The notes under the pieces were generated by a model that was given only the letters and a program-made list of their open reading frames with translations, was not told the origin of the DNA and did not search any database. From positions 1,623,168 to 1,687,167 of the forward strand of contig NZ_LT984884.1 in NCBI RefSeq assembly GCF_900258515.1: a stretch of DNA of 64,000 bases, read 5' to 3'. Shown here in pieces: positions 26,944 to 35,209 of the stretch (the stretch's first letter is position 1; every line of letters begins with the position of its first letter). Origin of the DNA: Lentibacillus sp. Marseille-P4043 (GTDB lineage Bacteria > Bacillota > Bacilli > Bacillales > Amphibacillaceae). The position numbers were made by a program, and so were the translations under genes.

Positions 26944-28614
26944 ATGGTTACAAAGGCGAATAGTAAGGTGGCACAATATCGCGGAACAGAGCTTCATACG
27001 AAAGGGTGGCTTCAAGAAGCGGCTTTAAGAATGTTGAATAACAACTTGAATGCAGAAGTGGCGGAAAATCCTGATGAACTAGTCGTTTATGGCGGAATCG
27101 GAAAAGCTGCACGGAATTGGGAATGTTATGAGGCAATTGTAAGAGAGTTGAAGACGTTAGAGAACAACGAAACATTACTCGTTCAATCTGGTAAGCCTGT
27201 TGCTGTATTTCGTACCCATAAAGACGCGCCAAAAGTATTGATCGCTAACTCTAACTTGGTGCCGGCATGGGCAAATTGGGAGCATTTTAACGAGTTAGAT
27301 CAGAAGGGCTTAATGATGTATGGGCAAATGACCGCGGGCAGCTGGATTTATATCGGGAGTCAGGGGATTTTGCAAGGAACCTATGAAACGTTTGCGGAAT
27401 GTGCAAGACAGCATTTTGCAGGTAGTTTAAGAGGAACGATTACAGTTACAGCAGGCCTTGGTGGTATGGGTGGTGCACAACCGTTAGCTGTCACGTTGAA
27501 TGAAGGCGTTTGCATTGCGATTGAAGTCGATCAGCATCGGATTGACCGCCGTTTAGAGACAAATTATCTAGATACACAGACAGATAGTTTGGATGAAGCT
27601 ATTAAACTGGCAAAAGAAGCCCGCAACGAGGGAAAAGCGCGTTCCATTGGATTGTTAGGAAACGCAGCTGAATTACTGCCAAAAATGATAGAAAAAGGCT
27701 TTATCCCAGATGTGCTAACGGATCAGACATCATCACATGATCCACTTAATGGGTATGTGCCAGTTAATATGTCACTTTCAGAAGCGGCGGATTTGCGAAA
27801 AAAGGACCCGGACAACTATTTGAAACGTTCCAAACAGAGTATTGCCCGTCATGTTGAGGCAATGCTTACCATGCAGCAAAAAGCGTCCGTAACATTCGAT
27901 TACGGGAACAACATACGTCAGGTTGCAAAAGATGAAGGGGTCGAGAATGCGTTTGACTTCCCTGGTTTTGTACCGGCTTATATCAGGCCGCAGTTTTGCG
28001 AGGGCAAGGGGCCATTCCGCTGGGTAGCACTATCTGGTGATCCGGAAGATATCTATAAAACGGATGAAGTGATTTTAAAAGAATTCAGCCACAATGAATC
28101 TTTATGCAAATGGATTCGAATGGCACGGGAGAAAGTCAGCTTTCAAGGATTACCGTCCAGAATTTGCTGGCTTGGCTATGGAGAACGTGCGCGGTTCGGC
28201 AAAATTATCAATGACATGGTTGCGAGTGGCGAATTAAAAGCACCAATTGTGATCGGGCGGGACCATCTTGATTCCGGTTCAGTTGCATCCCCAAACCGTG
28301 AAACAGAAGGAATGAAAGATGGAAGTGACGCGGTTGCCGATTGGCCAATATTAAATGCGCTTATCAATAGTGTTGGCGGGGCCAGTTGGGTAAGTGTCCA
28401 TCACGGTGGCGGCGTTGGCATGGGGTACTCGCTGCATGCTGGTATGGTAATTGTAGCGGATGGCACAAAAGATGCGGAAGAACGTCTGGACAGAGTGTTA
28501 ACAACAGATCCTGGTATGGGCGTAGCAAGACACGTCGATGCAGGATATGAACTTGCTGAGGAAACAGCGCGGGAGAAAGGGGTTACGATCCCGATGTTGA
28601 ATAAAGGAGAATAA
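26944..28614 (+). CDS. hutU: Urocanate hydratase
   Basis: Converts urocanate to imidazolonepropionate using tightly bound NAD+. The 556-residue sequence shows urocanase landmarks throughout: [17 protein letters not shown] near the N-terminus, [14 protein letters not shown] for NAD, and [14 protein letters not shown] containing the active-site cysteine, then [14 protein letters not shown]. The ATG at 26944 has GGGAGATGG upstream; one at 26929 is poorly placed. It forms an operon with hutG. The histidase and imidazolonepropionase genes are not in this window. Confidence 0.95.
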   Translation: MVTKANSKVAQYRGTELHTKGWLQEAALRMLNNNLNAEVAENPDELVVYGGIGKAARNWECYEAIVRELKTLENNETLLVQSGKPVAVFRTHKDAPKVLIANSNLVPAWANWEHFNELDQKGLMMYGQMTAGSWIYIGSQGILQGTYETFAECARQHFAGSLRGTITVTAGLGGMGGAQPLAVTLNEGVCIAIEVDQHRIDRRLETNYLDTQTDSLDEAIKLAKEARNEGKARSIGLLGNAAELLPKMIEKGFIPDVLTDQTSSHDPLNGYVPVNMSLSEAADLRKKDPDNYLKRSKQSIARHVEAMLTMQQKASVTFDYGNNIRQVAKDEGVENAFDFPGFVPAYIRPQFCEGKGPFRWVALSGDPEDIYKTDEVILKEFSHNESLCKWIRMAREKVSFQGLPSRICWLGYGERARFGKIINDMVASGELKAPIVIGRDHLDSGSVASPNRETEGMKDGSDAVADWPILNALINSVGGASWVSVHHGGGVGMGYSLHAGMVIVADGTKDAEERLDRVLTTDPGMGVARHVDAGYELAEETAREKGVTIPMLNKGE

Positions 28615-28620
28615 GACAGT

Positions 28621-28709
28621 GGGACATGGGGACAGGTTAGTTGTCCCGGTCCGGTTTGGCGGTGTGGCGCGGGTTTGCGCGTGGGACAAGAGACCTGTCC
28701 CCACGTCCC
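28621..28709. repeat. REPIN-like repeat locus 9
   Basis: Left 28621-28647 and right 28683-28709, 35-nt spacer, inserted between hutU and the M20 hydrolase gene in the same transcription direction. Confidence 0.92.
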
Positions 28710-28759
28710 AGCGCCACACCAAACCCGCGTCTCACTTTAAATCGGAGAGGTGATTTTAA

Positions 28760-30046
28760 TTGCGAGAGAAGTTGTTGAAGGATTATGATGAGGCTTTTGA
28801 CTATGATGGCGTTTCTGGAAAACGGTTGGCTTCGAGGTTGGACGAGTTGGCTCAAATTGGATTGACGAAGGATAATGGCTCAAATCGTCCAGGTTTTTCG
28901 AGGGAAGAAAAGGAAGCCAGGGAGAAGGTGTCTGGCTGGATGCGGGAGGCAGGCTTGGAGGTCCATGAAGATGGGGCCGGAAATATTTTGGGTAGAATGG
29001 AAGGCAAAAACAATAAACTGCCGGCAATTATGAGTGGGTCCCATGTTGATAGTGTACCGAATGGCGGGCATTTTGATGGGGTACTCGGTGTGTTAGCTGC
29101 ACTGGAGGTTGTGGAAGCGTGGAATGCAACTGGTCACCAACCGGAAAAGCCGTTTGAGGTGGTTATTTTTACGGATGAAGAAGGTGCCCGTTTTAATGGT
29201 GGTTTAAACGGCAGTGAGGCAATGATTGGAAAAGGTGATATGGACAAAAAGTTACAACTCGTTGATAAGGATGGCATGCGTTTCGCTGAGGTTTTGGCGG
29301 ATGTAGATCTTAGTGTCGACGGTTATCAAGCGGCAAAACGAAACATGGATGAACTTGATCTATTTGTTGAGGTACATATTGAGCAAGGAAAACGACTGGA
29401 AAAAGAAAATTTACCGTGTGGAATCGTAACAGGGATTGCAGGCCCGTGTTGGTTAGAGTTCACCATATTAGGTGAAGCAGGGCATGCCGGAAACACGCCG
29501 ATGGATGACCGACACGATGCGCTCGTTGCTGCAAGTGAATTTATTTTTGAGATTAATAAGCTGCCGCGCCAAATAAATGATTCCGCTGTTGCGACGGTGG
29601 GGAGGCAATTTGTCGAACCGAATGGAGTGAATGTCATACCAGGCCAAGTTAAGTTTTACGTTGACATTCGCGATATTCATCGTGTGACAAGGGATCAATT
29701 GGTGGACCGTGTGTTGACTTTGGGTGAAAAAATTGCAGATAAACATCACGTTGAGGTGGAGTACACGGAGAAAATGCGAGTGGAGCCAGTTCCTATTAAA
29801 GAAGAAATACAACAAATTTTAGAGCATTCCTTCCAAGAAAAAGGAATCAGACCCTACAAACTGTCAAGCGGTGCCGGACATGACGCAATGATTATCGGCG
29901 AAAAACTCCCCATTGCCATGCTGTTTGTCCGAAGCAAAGCAGGCATCAGCCACAACCCAGCAGAATGGTCCAACCTGAACGACTGCATCCAAACCGTACA
30001 CACACTAAAAACCTTTATAGAAAAGTGGGACATGGGGACAGGTTAA
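28760..30046 (+). CDS. M20 family Zn-dependent amidohydrolase (N-carbamoyl-amino acid hydrolase type)
   Basis: A 428-residue di-zinc hydrolase of the M20 hydantoinase/carbamoylase group. Zinc-site motifs are MSGSHVDSVPNGGHFDGVLG and TDEEGARFNGG, then EVHIEQGKRLE, and a late GAGHDAMI plus SHNPAEW. Members hydrolyse N-carbamoyl amino acids, allantoate or ureidoglycolate. Its place behind hutU suggests a histidine-related or other nitrogen role. Start TTG at 28760, 7 nt after GGAGAGGTG. The last residues (KWDMGTG and the stop) come from a repeat unit. Confidence 0.87.
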   Translation: MREKLLKDYDEAFDYDGVSGKRLASRLDELAQIGLTKDNGSNRPGFSREEKEAREKVSGWMREAGLEVHEDGAGNILGRMEGKNNKLPAIMSGSHVDSVPNGGHFDGVLGVLAALEVVEAWNATGHQPEKPFEVVIFTDEEGARFNGGLNGSEAMIGKGDMDKKLQLVDKDGMRFAEVLADVDLSVDGYQAAKRNMDELDLFVEVHIEQGKRLEKENLPCGIVTGIAGPCWLEFTILGEAGHAGNTPMDDRHDALVAASEFIFEINKLPRQINDSAVATVGRQFVEPNGVNVIPGQVKFYVDIRDIHRVTRDQLVDRVLTLGEKIADKHHVEVEYTEKMRVEPVPIKEEIQQILEHSFQEKGIRPYKLSSGAGHDAMIIGEKLPIAMLFVRSKAGISHNPAEWSNLNDCIQTVHTLKTFIEKWDMGTG

Positions 30047-30115
30047 CTGTCCCAGTCCAAAATGCCGTAGTGGCGTTGGTTAGAGGGTGGGACAAGAAAC
30101 CTGTCCCCACGTCCC
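30027..30115. repeat. REPIN-like repeat locus 10
   Basis: Left 30027-30053 and right 30089-30115, 35-nt spacer. The left unit supplies the terminal codons and stop of the M20 hydrolase. Confidence 0.92.
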
Positions 30116-30321
30116 ACCCAGAATAGTAATATTTATTTTTTGTTGGGGTTTTTTCTTTGAATACGCTAGTGCATGTGGGGTTAGGTGTTTTTATGAGAAA
30201 ATCTATGGGCAAAAACTGATTTTCACCTGTATATATAAGATTTTGCCTTTTTGACTTTTGCTTGGTTAATCGTTATGTTTAGCATAATCACAGCCAACTG
30301 CAAATCCTCTAATATAATCTC

Positions 30322-30714
30322 CTACTGCTGCATATGAATGGCTTTTCTTGCTAATTGATCTGCATGGTTATTTTTCTTTTCTGGTATCCATTTGATAAAA
30401 AAATGCGGAAATGCGCTTGCTTCAGTCCGAATTTTCTCAAGGTAAGGAAGAAAAGTTTGGTTCTTTGTGAAATCTTTTTCGACCACATCCACAACTATTC
30501 GAGAATCAGATCGAAAGGAGAGTATTTCATCCGGAAAGCGTTCTTTGCATATCTGTAATGCTTTTAAAACCGCTTCAAATTCAGCTTCATGATTAGATAG
30601 GATCCCTAATGGAAAGCTGTATTCATATATGTTCCCACTTGCTTTAATATAAATCCCTGCACCACTATTTCCGGGGTTCCCGCTAGCAGCCCCATCTGTA
30701 TAAACTTCAATCAA
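30322..30714 (-). CDS. RNase HI family protein
   Basis: A 130-residue RNase H fold with the acidic active-site residues in place: Asp7 in YTDGAASGNPG, Glu45 in NHEAEFEAV, the Asp in FRSDSRIVVD and the late Asp in NNHADQLARKA. It would cut RNA in RNA:DNA hybrids. Start TTG at 30714, preceded by AAGGGGAGC. It is divergent from the transposase gene that follows; whether the two are linked is unclear, as such RNase H paralogues are common in Bacillaceae. Confidence 0.88.
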   Translation of the reverse strand: MIEVYTDGAASGNPGNSGAGIYIKASGNIYEYSFPLGILSNHEAEFEAVLKALQICKERFPDEILSFRSDSRIVVDVVEKDFTKNQTFLPYLEKIRTEASAFPHFFIKWIPEKKNNHADQLARKAIHMQQ

Positions 30715-30864
30715 CGGTTTAGCTCCCCTTTATTTTCTAGATTTTAGTAGATTATAACAGTTTTGTGATAAACCTGCATTTTCATTTGGAAAAGCCCCTA
30801 TTGCGCGCTTTACAAAAATTGATGCATTTTTATTAAGCAAAATTATCCCCGAGGTGATTTTTAA

Positions 30865-31626
30865 ATGACAAGAATACCTAGAAGAAAAAGTACGAACGGT
30901 ATATATCACATCATGCTGCGAGGAATTAATAGACAAACCATTTTTGAAGATGATGAAGACAAGTTAAGGCTTTTATCAACAATTAAGAGATTCAAAGGAA
31001 AGGATAGCTTTGAACTCTTTGCTTACTGTTTGATGGATAATCACATTCATCTGTTAATAAAAGAGGCGGAGGAATCGATTTCGAAAACAATCCAAAGAAT
31101 CAGTGCAAGTTATGTGTATTGGTACAACAACAAATATGAACGCTTTGGGCATTTGTTTCAGGAAAGGTTCAAAAGTGAAAATGTGGACACGATTGCTTAT
31201 TTCTTCACCGTTTTGCGATATATCCATCAAAACCCCGTCAAGGCCGGAATAGCAAATAATGCTTTTGCGTGTGAATGGACGAGCATACATGAGTATTACG
31301 GCCGCGCTAATTTAGTTACTGTTGATTTCGTGTTCCAATTGATCTCCCCCAACAGAAATAAAGCCACCCAATTGTTTACCGAATACATGTTAGCAACAAA
31401 TGATGATGAATGTCTGGACAATGATGTGAAAGTGAAGCGATCAGATAGCGAAGTCAAGCGGCATCTAGCAAACTTAGGGATTCCCAATAATACCGTTCTG
31501 CAGCAGATGGAAAAACAAAAAAGAAATAAAATCATCTCAGAACTCAGAGGATTAGAAGGCATAACAATCAGACAACTAGCCAGAATAACAGGCATATCCA
31601 AAAGCGTCATCCACCGCATCCAATAG
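30865..31626 (+). CDS. REP-associated tyrosine transposase (RAYT, Y1/IS200-like)
   Basis: A 253-residue HUH single-strand transposase. The histidine pair is in MDNHIHLL (His60, His62) and the nucleophile Tyr119 is in RYIHQNPVKAG, both hallmarks of TnpA-REP proteins. A C-terminal helix-turn-helix (GITIRQLARITGISKSVIHRI) is an addition found in many RAYTs. Family knowledge: RAYTs cut and join REP/REPIN hairpins in single-stranded DNA and are single-copy genes flanked by REPs. Here a repeat pair begins 4 nt after the stop and a near-identical pair lies 0.9 kb on. No IS-type ends of its own were seen. Probable mobiliser of the GGGACA family. Confidence 0.9.
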   Translation: MTRIPRRKSTNGIYHIMLRGINRQTIFEDDEDKLRLLSTIKRFKGKDSFELFAYCLMDNHIHLLIKEAEESISKTIQRISASYVYWYNNKYERFGHLFQERFKSENVDTIAYFFTVLRYIHQNPVKAGIANNAFACEWTSIHEYYGRANLVTVDFVFQLISPNRNKATQLFTEYMLATNDDECLDNDVKVKRSDSEVKRHLANLGIPNNTVLQQMEKQKRNKIISELRGLEGITIRQLARITGISKSVIHRIQ

Positions 31627-31630
31627 AGGC

Positions 31631-31718
31631 GGGACATGGGGACAGGTTAGCTGTCCCAGCCGCCAAGCCTGCCACTACGCCAATTCCGCCTGGGACAAGG
31701 AACCTGTCCCCATGTCCC
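31631..31718. repeat. REPIN-like repeat locus 11, abutting the RAYT gene
   Basis: Left 31631-31657 and right 31692-31718, 34-nt spacer. It differs from locus 12 at only about three of 88 positions. Confidence 0.93.
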
Positions 31719-31788
31719 AGTGATTATGTGTGGGTTTTTTGGGGTATATAATTAGTGTGGGTATTTTAGTGATGAAGGAGTGGATGGT

Positions 31789-32505
31789 ATGGCGACATAT
31801 ACGATTAAGTTACTGAAAAAGGAAATGGTTGCGAATGATACGATGGCTTTTCACTGGGAAAAACCAGATGGATTCGAATTTAGAGCGGGGCAGTTTGGTG
31901 ATTTTACCTTAATTGATCCAAGCGAGACTGATGAAGAAGGAAATACGAGAGCTTTTTCATTTGTATTTGCCCCGAGTGAGGATGAATTGGTCACTGCGAC
32001 TCGTTTGCGTGACTCGGCATATAAACGGGTGCTGAAAGATTTGCCAGTGGGCAGTGAAGTGAAGTTTGATGCACCACATGGTAATTTTACCCTGCATAAA
32101 ACCGAATCAACACCTGCAGTTTTTCTCATTGGTGGTATTGGTATCACACCTATACGAAGCATGATTGCAGAAGCGACATTTCAAAAGACATCACATGATA
32201 TGACATTGCTTTTTTCCAATAAAACTCCGGAAGATGCACCATTTCAATCTGATTTGGAGGACTTAGCTGAAAAAAATCCTAATTTTAATTTTGTACCTGT
32301 CATGACACGAACGGATTCTGGTGAATGGAGTGGTGAAATTGGCCACATTGATGCTGACATGTTAAAAAGGCATGTTTCCGATATTAGTAAACCAAACTAT
32401 TATCTAGCTGGTCCTGCTGATATGGTTCAAGCAATGCAGAAAATGCTGATAGAAGCTGGAGCCAATGAAGACAATATTCGGGCAGAGGAATTTTCGGGAT
32501 ATTAA
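31789..32505 (+). CDS. FAD/NAD(P)-binding oxidoreductase (ferredoxin-reductase-like)
   Basis: A 238-residue FNR-superfamily protein. The FAD domain carries FEFRAGQFGDFTL and the flavin motif TRAFSFVFAPS (an RxFS variant of RxYS). The NAD(P) domain has VFLIGGIGITPIRSMI, LFSNKTPED and YYLAGPADMVQAM. It lacks an iron-sulfur domain, so it must work with a separate redox partner. ATG at 31789 is 9 nt after GAAGGAG. It is enclosed by the two most similar repeat pairs and ends at a terminator. Partner and pathway unknown. Confidence 0.85.
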   Translation: MATYTIKLLKKEMVANDTMAFHWEKPDGFEFRAGQFGDFTLIDPSETDEEGNTRAFSFVFAPSEDELVTATRLRDSAYKRVLKDLPVGSEVKFDAPHGNFTLHKTESTPAVFLIGGIGITPIRSMIAEATFQKTSHDMTLLFSNKTPEDAPFQSDLEDLAEKNPNFNFVPVMTRTDSGEWSGEIGHIDADMLKRHVSDISKPNYYLAGPADMVQAMQKMLIEAGANEDNIRAEEFSGY

Positions 32506-32547
32506 GTGGAAGTGTATTGCAAAAAATAAAAATAACATAAGTGCTAC

Positions 32548-32580
32548 AAATGCCACAGAATTTTACTCTGTGGCATTTTG
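32548..32580 (+). terminator. Terminator of FNR-like gene
   Basis: AAATGCCACAGA and TCTGTGGCATTTT form a 12-bp perfect stem with a 7-nt loop and T tail. Confidence 0.85.
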
Positions 32581-32647
32581 TATGTTTAATATAATAGTGA
32601 AAGGAAGCTAGCCTGGACTATTTAACGTCCTACAAAGATTAATAGCT

Positions 32648-32735
32648 GGGACGTGGGGACAGGTTAGCTGTCCCAGCCGCCAAGCCTGCCACTACGCCAA
32701 TTTCGTCTGGGACAAGGAACCTGTCCCCATGTCCC
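32648..32735. repeat. REPIN-like repeat locus 12
   Basis: Left 32648-32674 and right 32709-32735, 34-nt spacer; near-identical to locus 11 on the other side of the FNR-like gene. Confidence 0.93.
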
Positions 32736-32840
32736 ACTGTTGCAGTTGTCACGGCCTGTCTTCTAATCTCTTAAGGCGCACAAAAAATTCGTCCTGGGCA
32801 TAAATTGAGAGTGAATGAAATAGCAGGAGGTTATATAACA

Positions 32841-33392
32841 ATGTATCCATATATGTATTATCCGTATTTAATGTATTATCCGTATTTAATGTATTATCCG
32901 TATTTAATGTATTATCCAGTAAGGAATGAAGCGGGGCGGGCATATGCGGAAATAAGGGGCAGTGAGCTAGCACCCAATTTAAGAGGTTATGTTACATTTA
33001 CGGATGTCCCGCATGGTGCGGAGGTATCGGTTGAATTATTCGGATTGCCAGATTATAAGCCGGCAGTGGGAAATCAAGCACCCGTAGGACCGCATGGATT
33101 TCATATTCATGAAAATGGGGATTGTGGAGTTGGCGATAAGACAGACCCTTTCAAACAGGCAGGAGGTCATTGGAATCCTAAAAATCAGCCACATGGCCAT
33201 CATCCGGGTGATTTTCCAGTTCTGTTTTCCAATAATGGGTATACAAGAATGTCCTTTTTCACGGATAGATTCAAAAGTAAAGATGTGATCGGAAAGTCAG
33301 TAATCGTTCATCAAAATCCAGATGATTACCGATCACAACCATCAGGAAACGCCGGAAAACGAATAGGCTGCGGTGTCATTAGGGGGTATTAA
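32841..33392 (+). CDS. Cu/Zn superoxide dismutase family protein with tyrosine-rich N-terminus
   Basis: A 183-residue protein with the copper and zinc ligands of Cu/Zn SOD: His88 and His90 in GFHIHENGDC, His110 in GGHWNPK, the HGHHPGD block (118-124) and His157 in VIVHQNPDDY, plus Cys95 and Cys177 for the disulfide. The first ~26 residues are a repeat of MYYPYL units, from an 18-bp DNA repeat, instead of a signal peptide. This recalls tyrosine-rich spore coat proteins, but a coat role is conjecture. ATG at 32841 lies downstream of AGCAGGAGG. Confidence 0.88.
   Translation: MYPYMYYPYLMYYPYLMYYPYLMYYPVRNEAGRAYAEIRGSELAPNLRGYVTFTDVPHGAEVSVELFGLPDYKPAVGNQAPVGPHGFHIHENGDCGVGDKTDPFKQAGGHWNPKNQPHGHHPGDFPVLFSNNGYTRMSFFTDRFKSKDVIGKSVIVHQNPDDYRSQPSGNAGKRIGCGVIRGY
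32853..32917 (+). repeat. 18-bp in-frame tandem repeat in the SOD gene
   Basis: ATGTATTATCCGTATTTA occurs three times head to tail (32853, 32871, 32889) plus a partial fourth copy of 11 bases, encoding MYYPYL units. Perfect copies suggest variable length by slippage. Confidence 0.92.
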
Positions 33393-33395
33393 ATT

Positions 33396-33545
33396 GAGAC
33401 ATGGGGACAGGTTAGGTGTCCCACCCGCCAAACGCGCCATGACGCCAATCTTGCCTGGGACAAGGAACCTGTCCCCGCGTCCCATCGCACAACCCGCGCC
33501 CCGCCTGGCACAAGGCCTGGGACAAGAAACCTGTCCCCATGTCCC
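33396..33545. repeat. REPIN-like repeat locus 13 (three units)
   Basis: Left 33396-33422 (first bases GAGACATG), right 33457-33483 and right 33519-33545; spacers 34 and 35 nt. Lies between the convergent SOD and reductase genes. Confidence 0.9.
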
Positions 33546-33552
33546 CCACCAC

Positions 33553-34542
33553 CTAGGCGAAGAGGTGGGTGCTGTGGACGTGGAGTTTGGCTTTTGGGTC
33601 GATTAGGGTTTTGGCGTGGTTGACGGCGATGGTTGCTTCGCCGAATCCGGTGGCGATCAGTCTTGGTTTGCCGTCATAGGTACATACATCGCCTGCTGCA
33701 AAGATGCCTGGGATGTTTGTCTCCATTTTTTGATTGACGTAAATCGCGTTTTTGGATGTTTCAATTCCCCACGTTTTTAATGGTCCGAGTGATGTTACAA
33801 ATCCGTAATTCACAATGAGGTCATCCACATCAAGTAAATGCGTCTGCTCCCCTTTTACTTCCTGGATTAATACCTGTTCAATTGTTTCATCACTGCCAAT
33901 TAACTTGCTTGCTTCATATGGTGTTTTTATATCAACACTAGAGTTCTCAAGTAAAGAAATACTATGTTCATGTGCACGGAATTTATTGCGGCGGTGAATC
34001 AATGTCACATGCTCAGCGATGGGCTCCAGGGCTAGTGACCAATCAACTGCTGAATCACCACCACCGCAAATTAATACCCGGCGATCCCTGAAATTCTCCA
34101 ACTCTTTGACGAAATAATGGAGATTCCCATTTTCATATTCCTCTGCTCGATCCACCTTCAATTTGCGCGGCTGAAATGCGCCGGCCCCAGCCGTAACAAT
34201 GATACTTCTGGAATAATAGGTATTGGTTGCTGTCACCAATTCAAATGTACCATCCTCTAGTTGAATGACATCTTGAACAGATTCATTCAGATGGATTGCA
34301 GGGGAAAATGTCCTTGCCTGCTTATCTAATTGATCCACAAGGTCCTTCGCTTTAATATTTGGAAAACCTGCCACATCATAAATGTATTTATCTGGATAAA
34401 GCGCAGCCAATTGCCCGCCAACTTCCGGCATGCTGTCAATAATCTGAACAGACGCATTTCGCATCCCGGCATAAAACGCAGTAAATAGGCCAACAGGACC
34501 AGCACCGATTATCGTAATATCACGTAATTCTTCTTTTGACAT
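33553..34542 (-). CDS. Ferredoxin--NADP+ reductase, thioredoxin-reductase-like type
   Basis: A 329-residue FAD protein of the YumC class. It has FAD motif TIIGAGPVGLFTAFYAGMR, NADPH motif VLICGGGDSAVDWSLAL with the following HRRNKFRAHE, and the FAD-binding end IFAAGDVCTYDGKPRLI; the CxxC of thioredoxin reductase is absent. It passes electrons between NADPH and ferredoxin. ATG at 34542 is favoured by AAGGAG 9 nt upstream. It lies 141 nt downstream of the ferredoxin gene on the same strand and is probably transcribed with it from the operator-bearing promoter. Confidence 0.9.
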   Translation of the reverse strand: MSKEELRDITIIGAGPVGLFTAFYAGMRNASVQIIDSMPEVGGQLAALYPDKYIYDVAGFPNIKAKDLVDQLDKQARTFSPAIHLNESVQDVIQLEDGTFELVTATNTYYSRSIIVTAGAGAFQPRKLKVDRAEEYENGNLHYFVKELENFRDRRVLICGGGDSAVDWSLALEPIAEHVTLIHRRNKFRAHEHSISLLENSSVDIKTPYEASKLIGSDETIEQVLIQEVKGEQTHLLDVDDLIVNYGFVTSLGPLKTWGIETSKNAIYVNQKMETNIPGIFAAGDVCTYDGKPRLIATGFGEATIAVNHAKTLIDPKAKLHVHSTHLFA

Positions 34543-34683
34543 TCCAATCATCTCCTTTTCATCTTGTCATAATGGTTGAAAAAATCCGTTCCGTTCTCCG
34601 GCATTCCCAAGATAAATAAAGTGGAGGATAAAGGCCGCATTCCCAAAAATCGCAGCTAAACCTCTACCGCTCCCCCAAAAGCA

Positions 34684-34979
<296 letters not shown>

Positions 34980-34999
34980 TTGTTATTTTTATTATATAA

Positions 35000-35028
35000 A
35001 TAGTACAAAAATTAAAAAATGTTGTCAA
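35000..35028 (-). promoter_or_regulatory. Promoter of fer-reductase
   Basis: On the minus strand TTGACA (35028-35023), a 17-nt spacer and TACTAT (35005-35000). Confidence 0.7.
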
Positions 35029-35122
35029 CAGGAGAATAGGAAAAATATAAATGGATCCTCTTCTAAGGCATGCCAAAATTGATTTACGCGCGATAAAATA
35101 TATTTAAAGATTCTAAATAGTG

Positions 35123-35151
35123 TTGACACAAATAAACCATATCGATATTAT
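35123..35151 (+). promoter_or_regulatory. Promoter of paaK
   Basis: TTGACA at 35123-35128, a 17-nt spacer and TATTAT at 35146-35151. Confidence 0.78.
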
Positions 35152-35157
35152 TATAGA

Positions 35158-35176
35158 TAACGAATTTGTAACGTTA
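35158..35176 (+). promoter_or_regulatory. 19-nt operator B (paaK promoter)
   Basis: TAACGAATTTGTAACGTTA begins 7 nt after the -10 box, at about the transcription start. Confidence 0.65.
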
Positions 35177-35209
35177 CTATTATTAAATGTAATGCAAAGG
35201 GGAGATTAC

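Noticed and set aside
32749..32973. Minus-strand frame with NTDNTL repeats
   Set aside because: It is the complement of the 18-bp repeat in the SOD gene.
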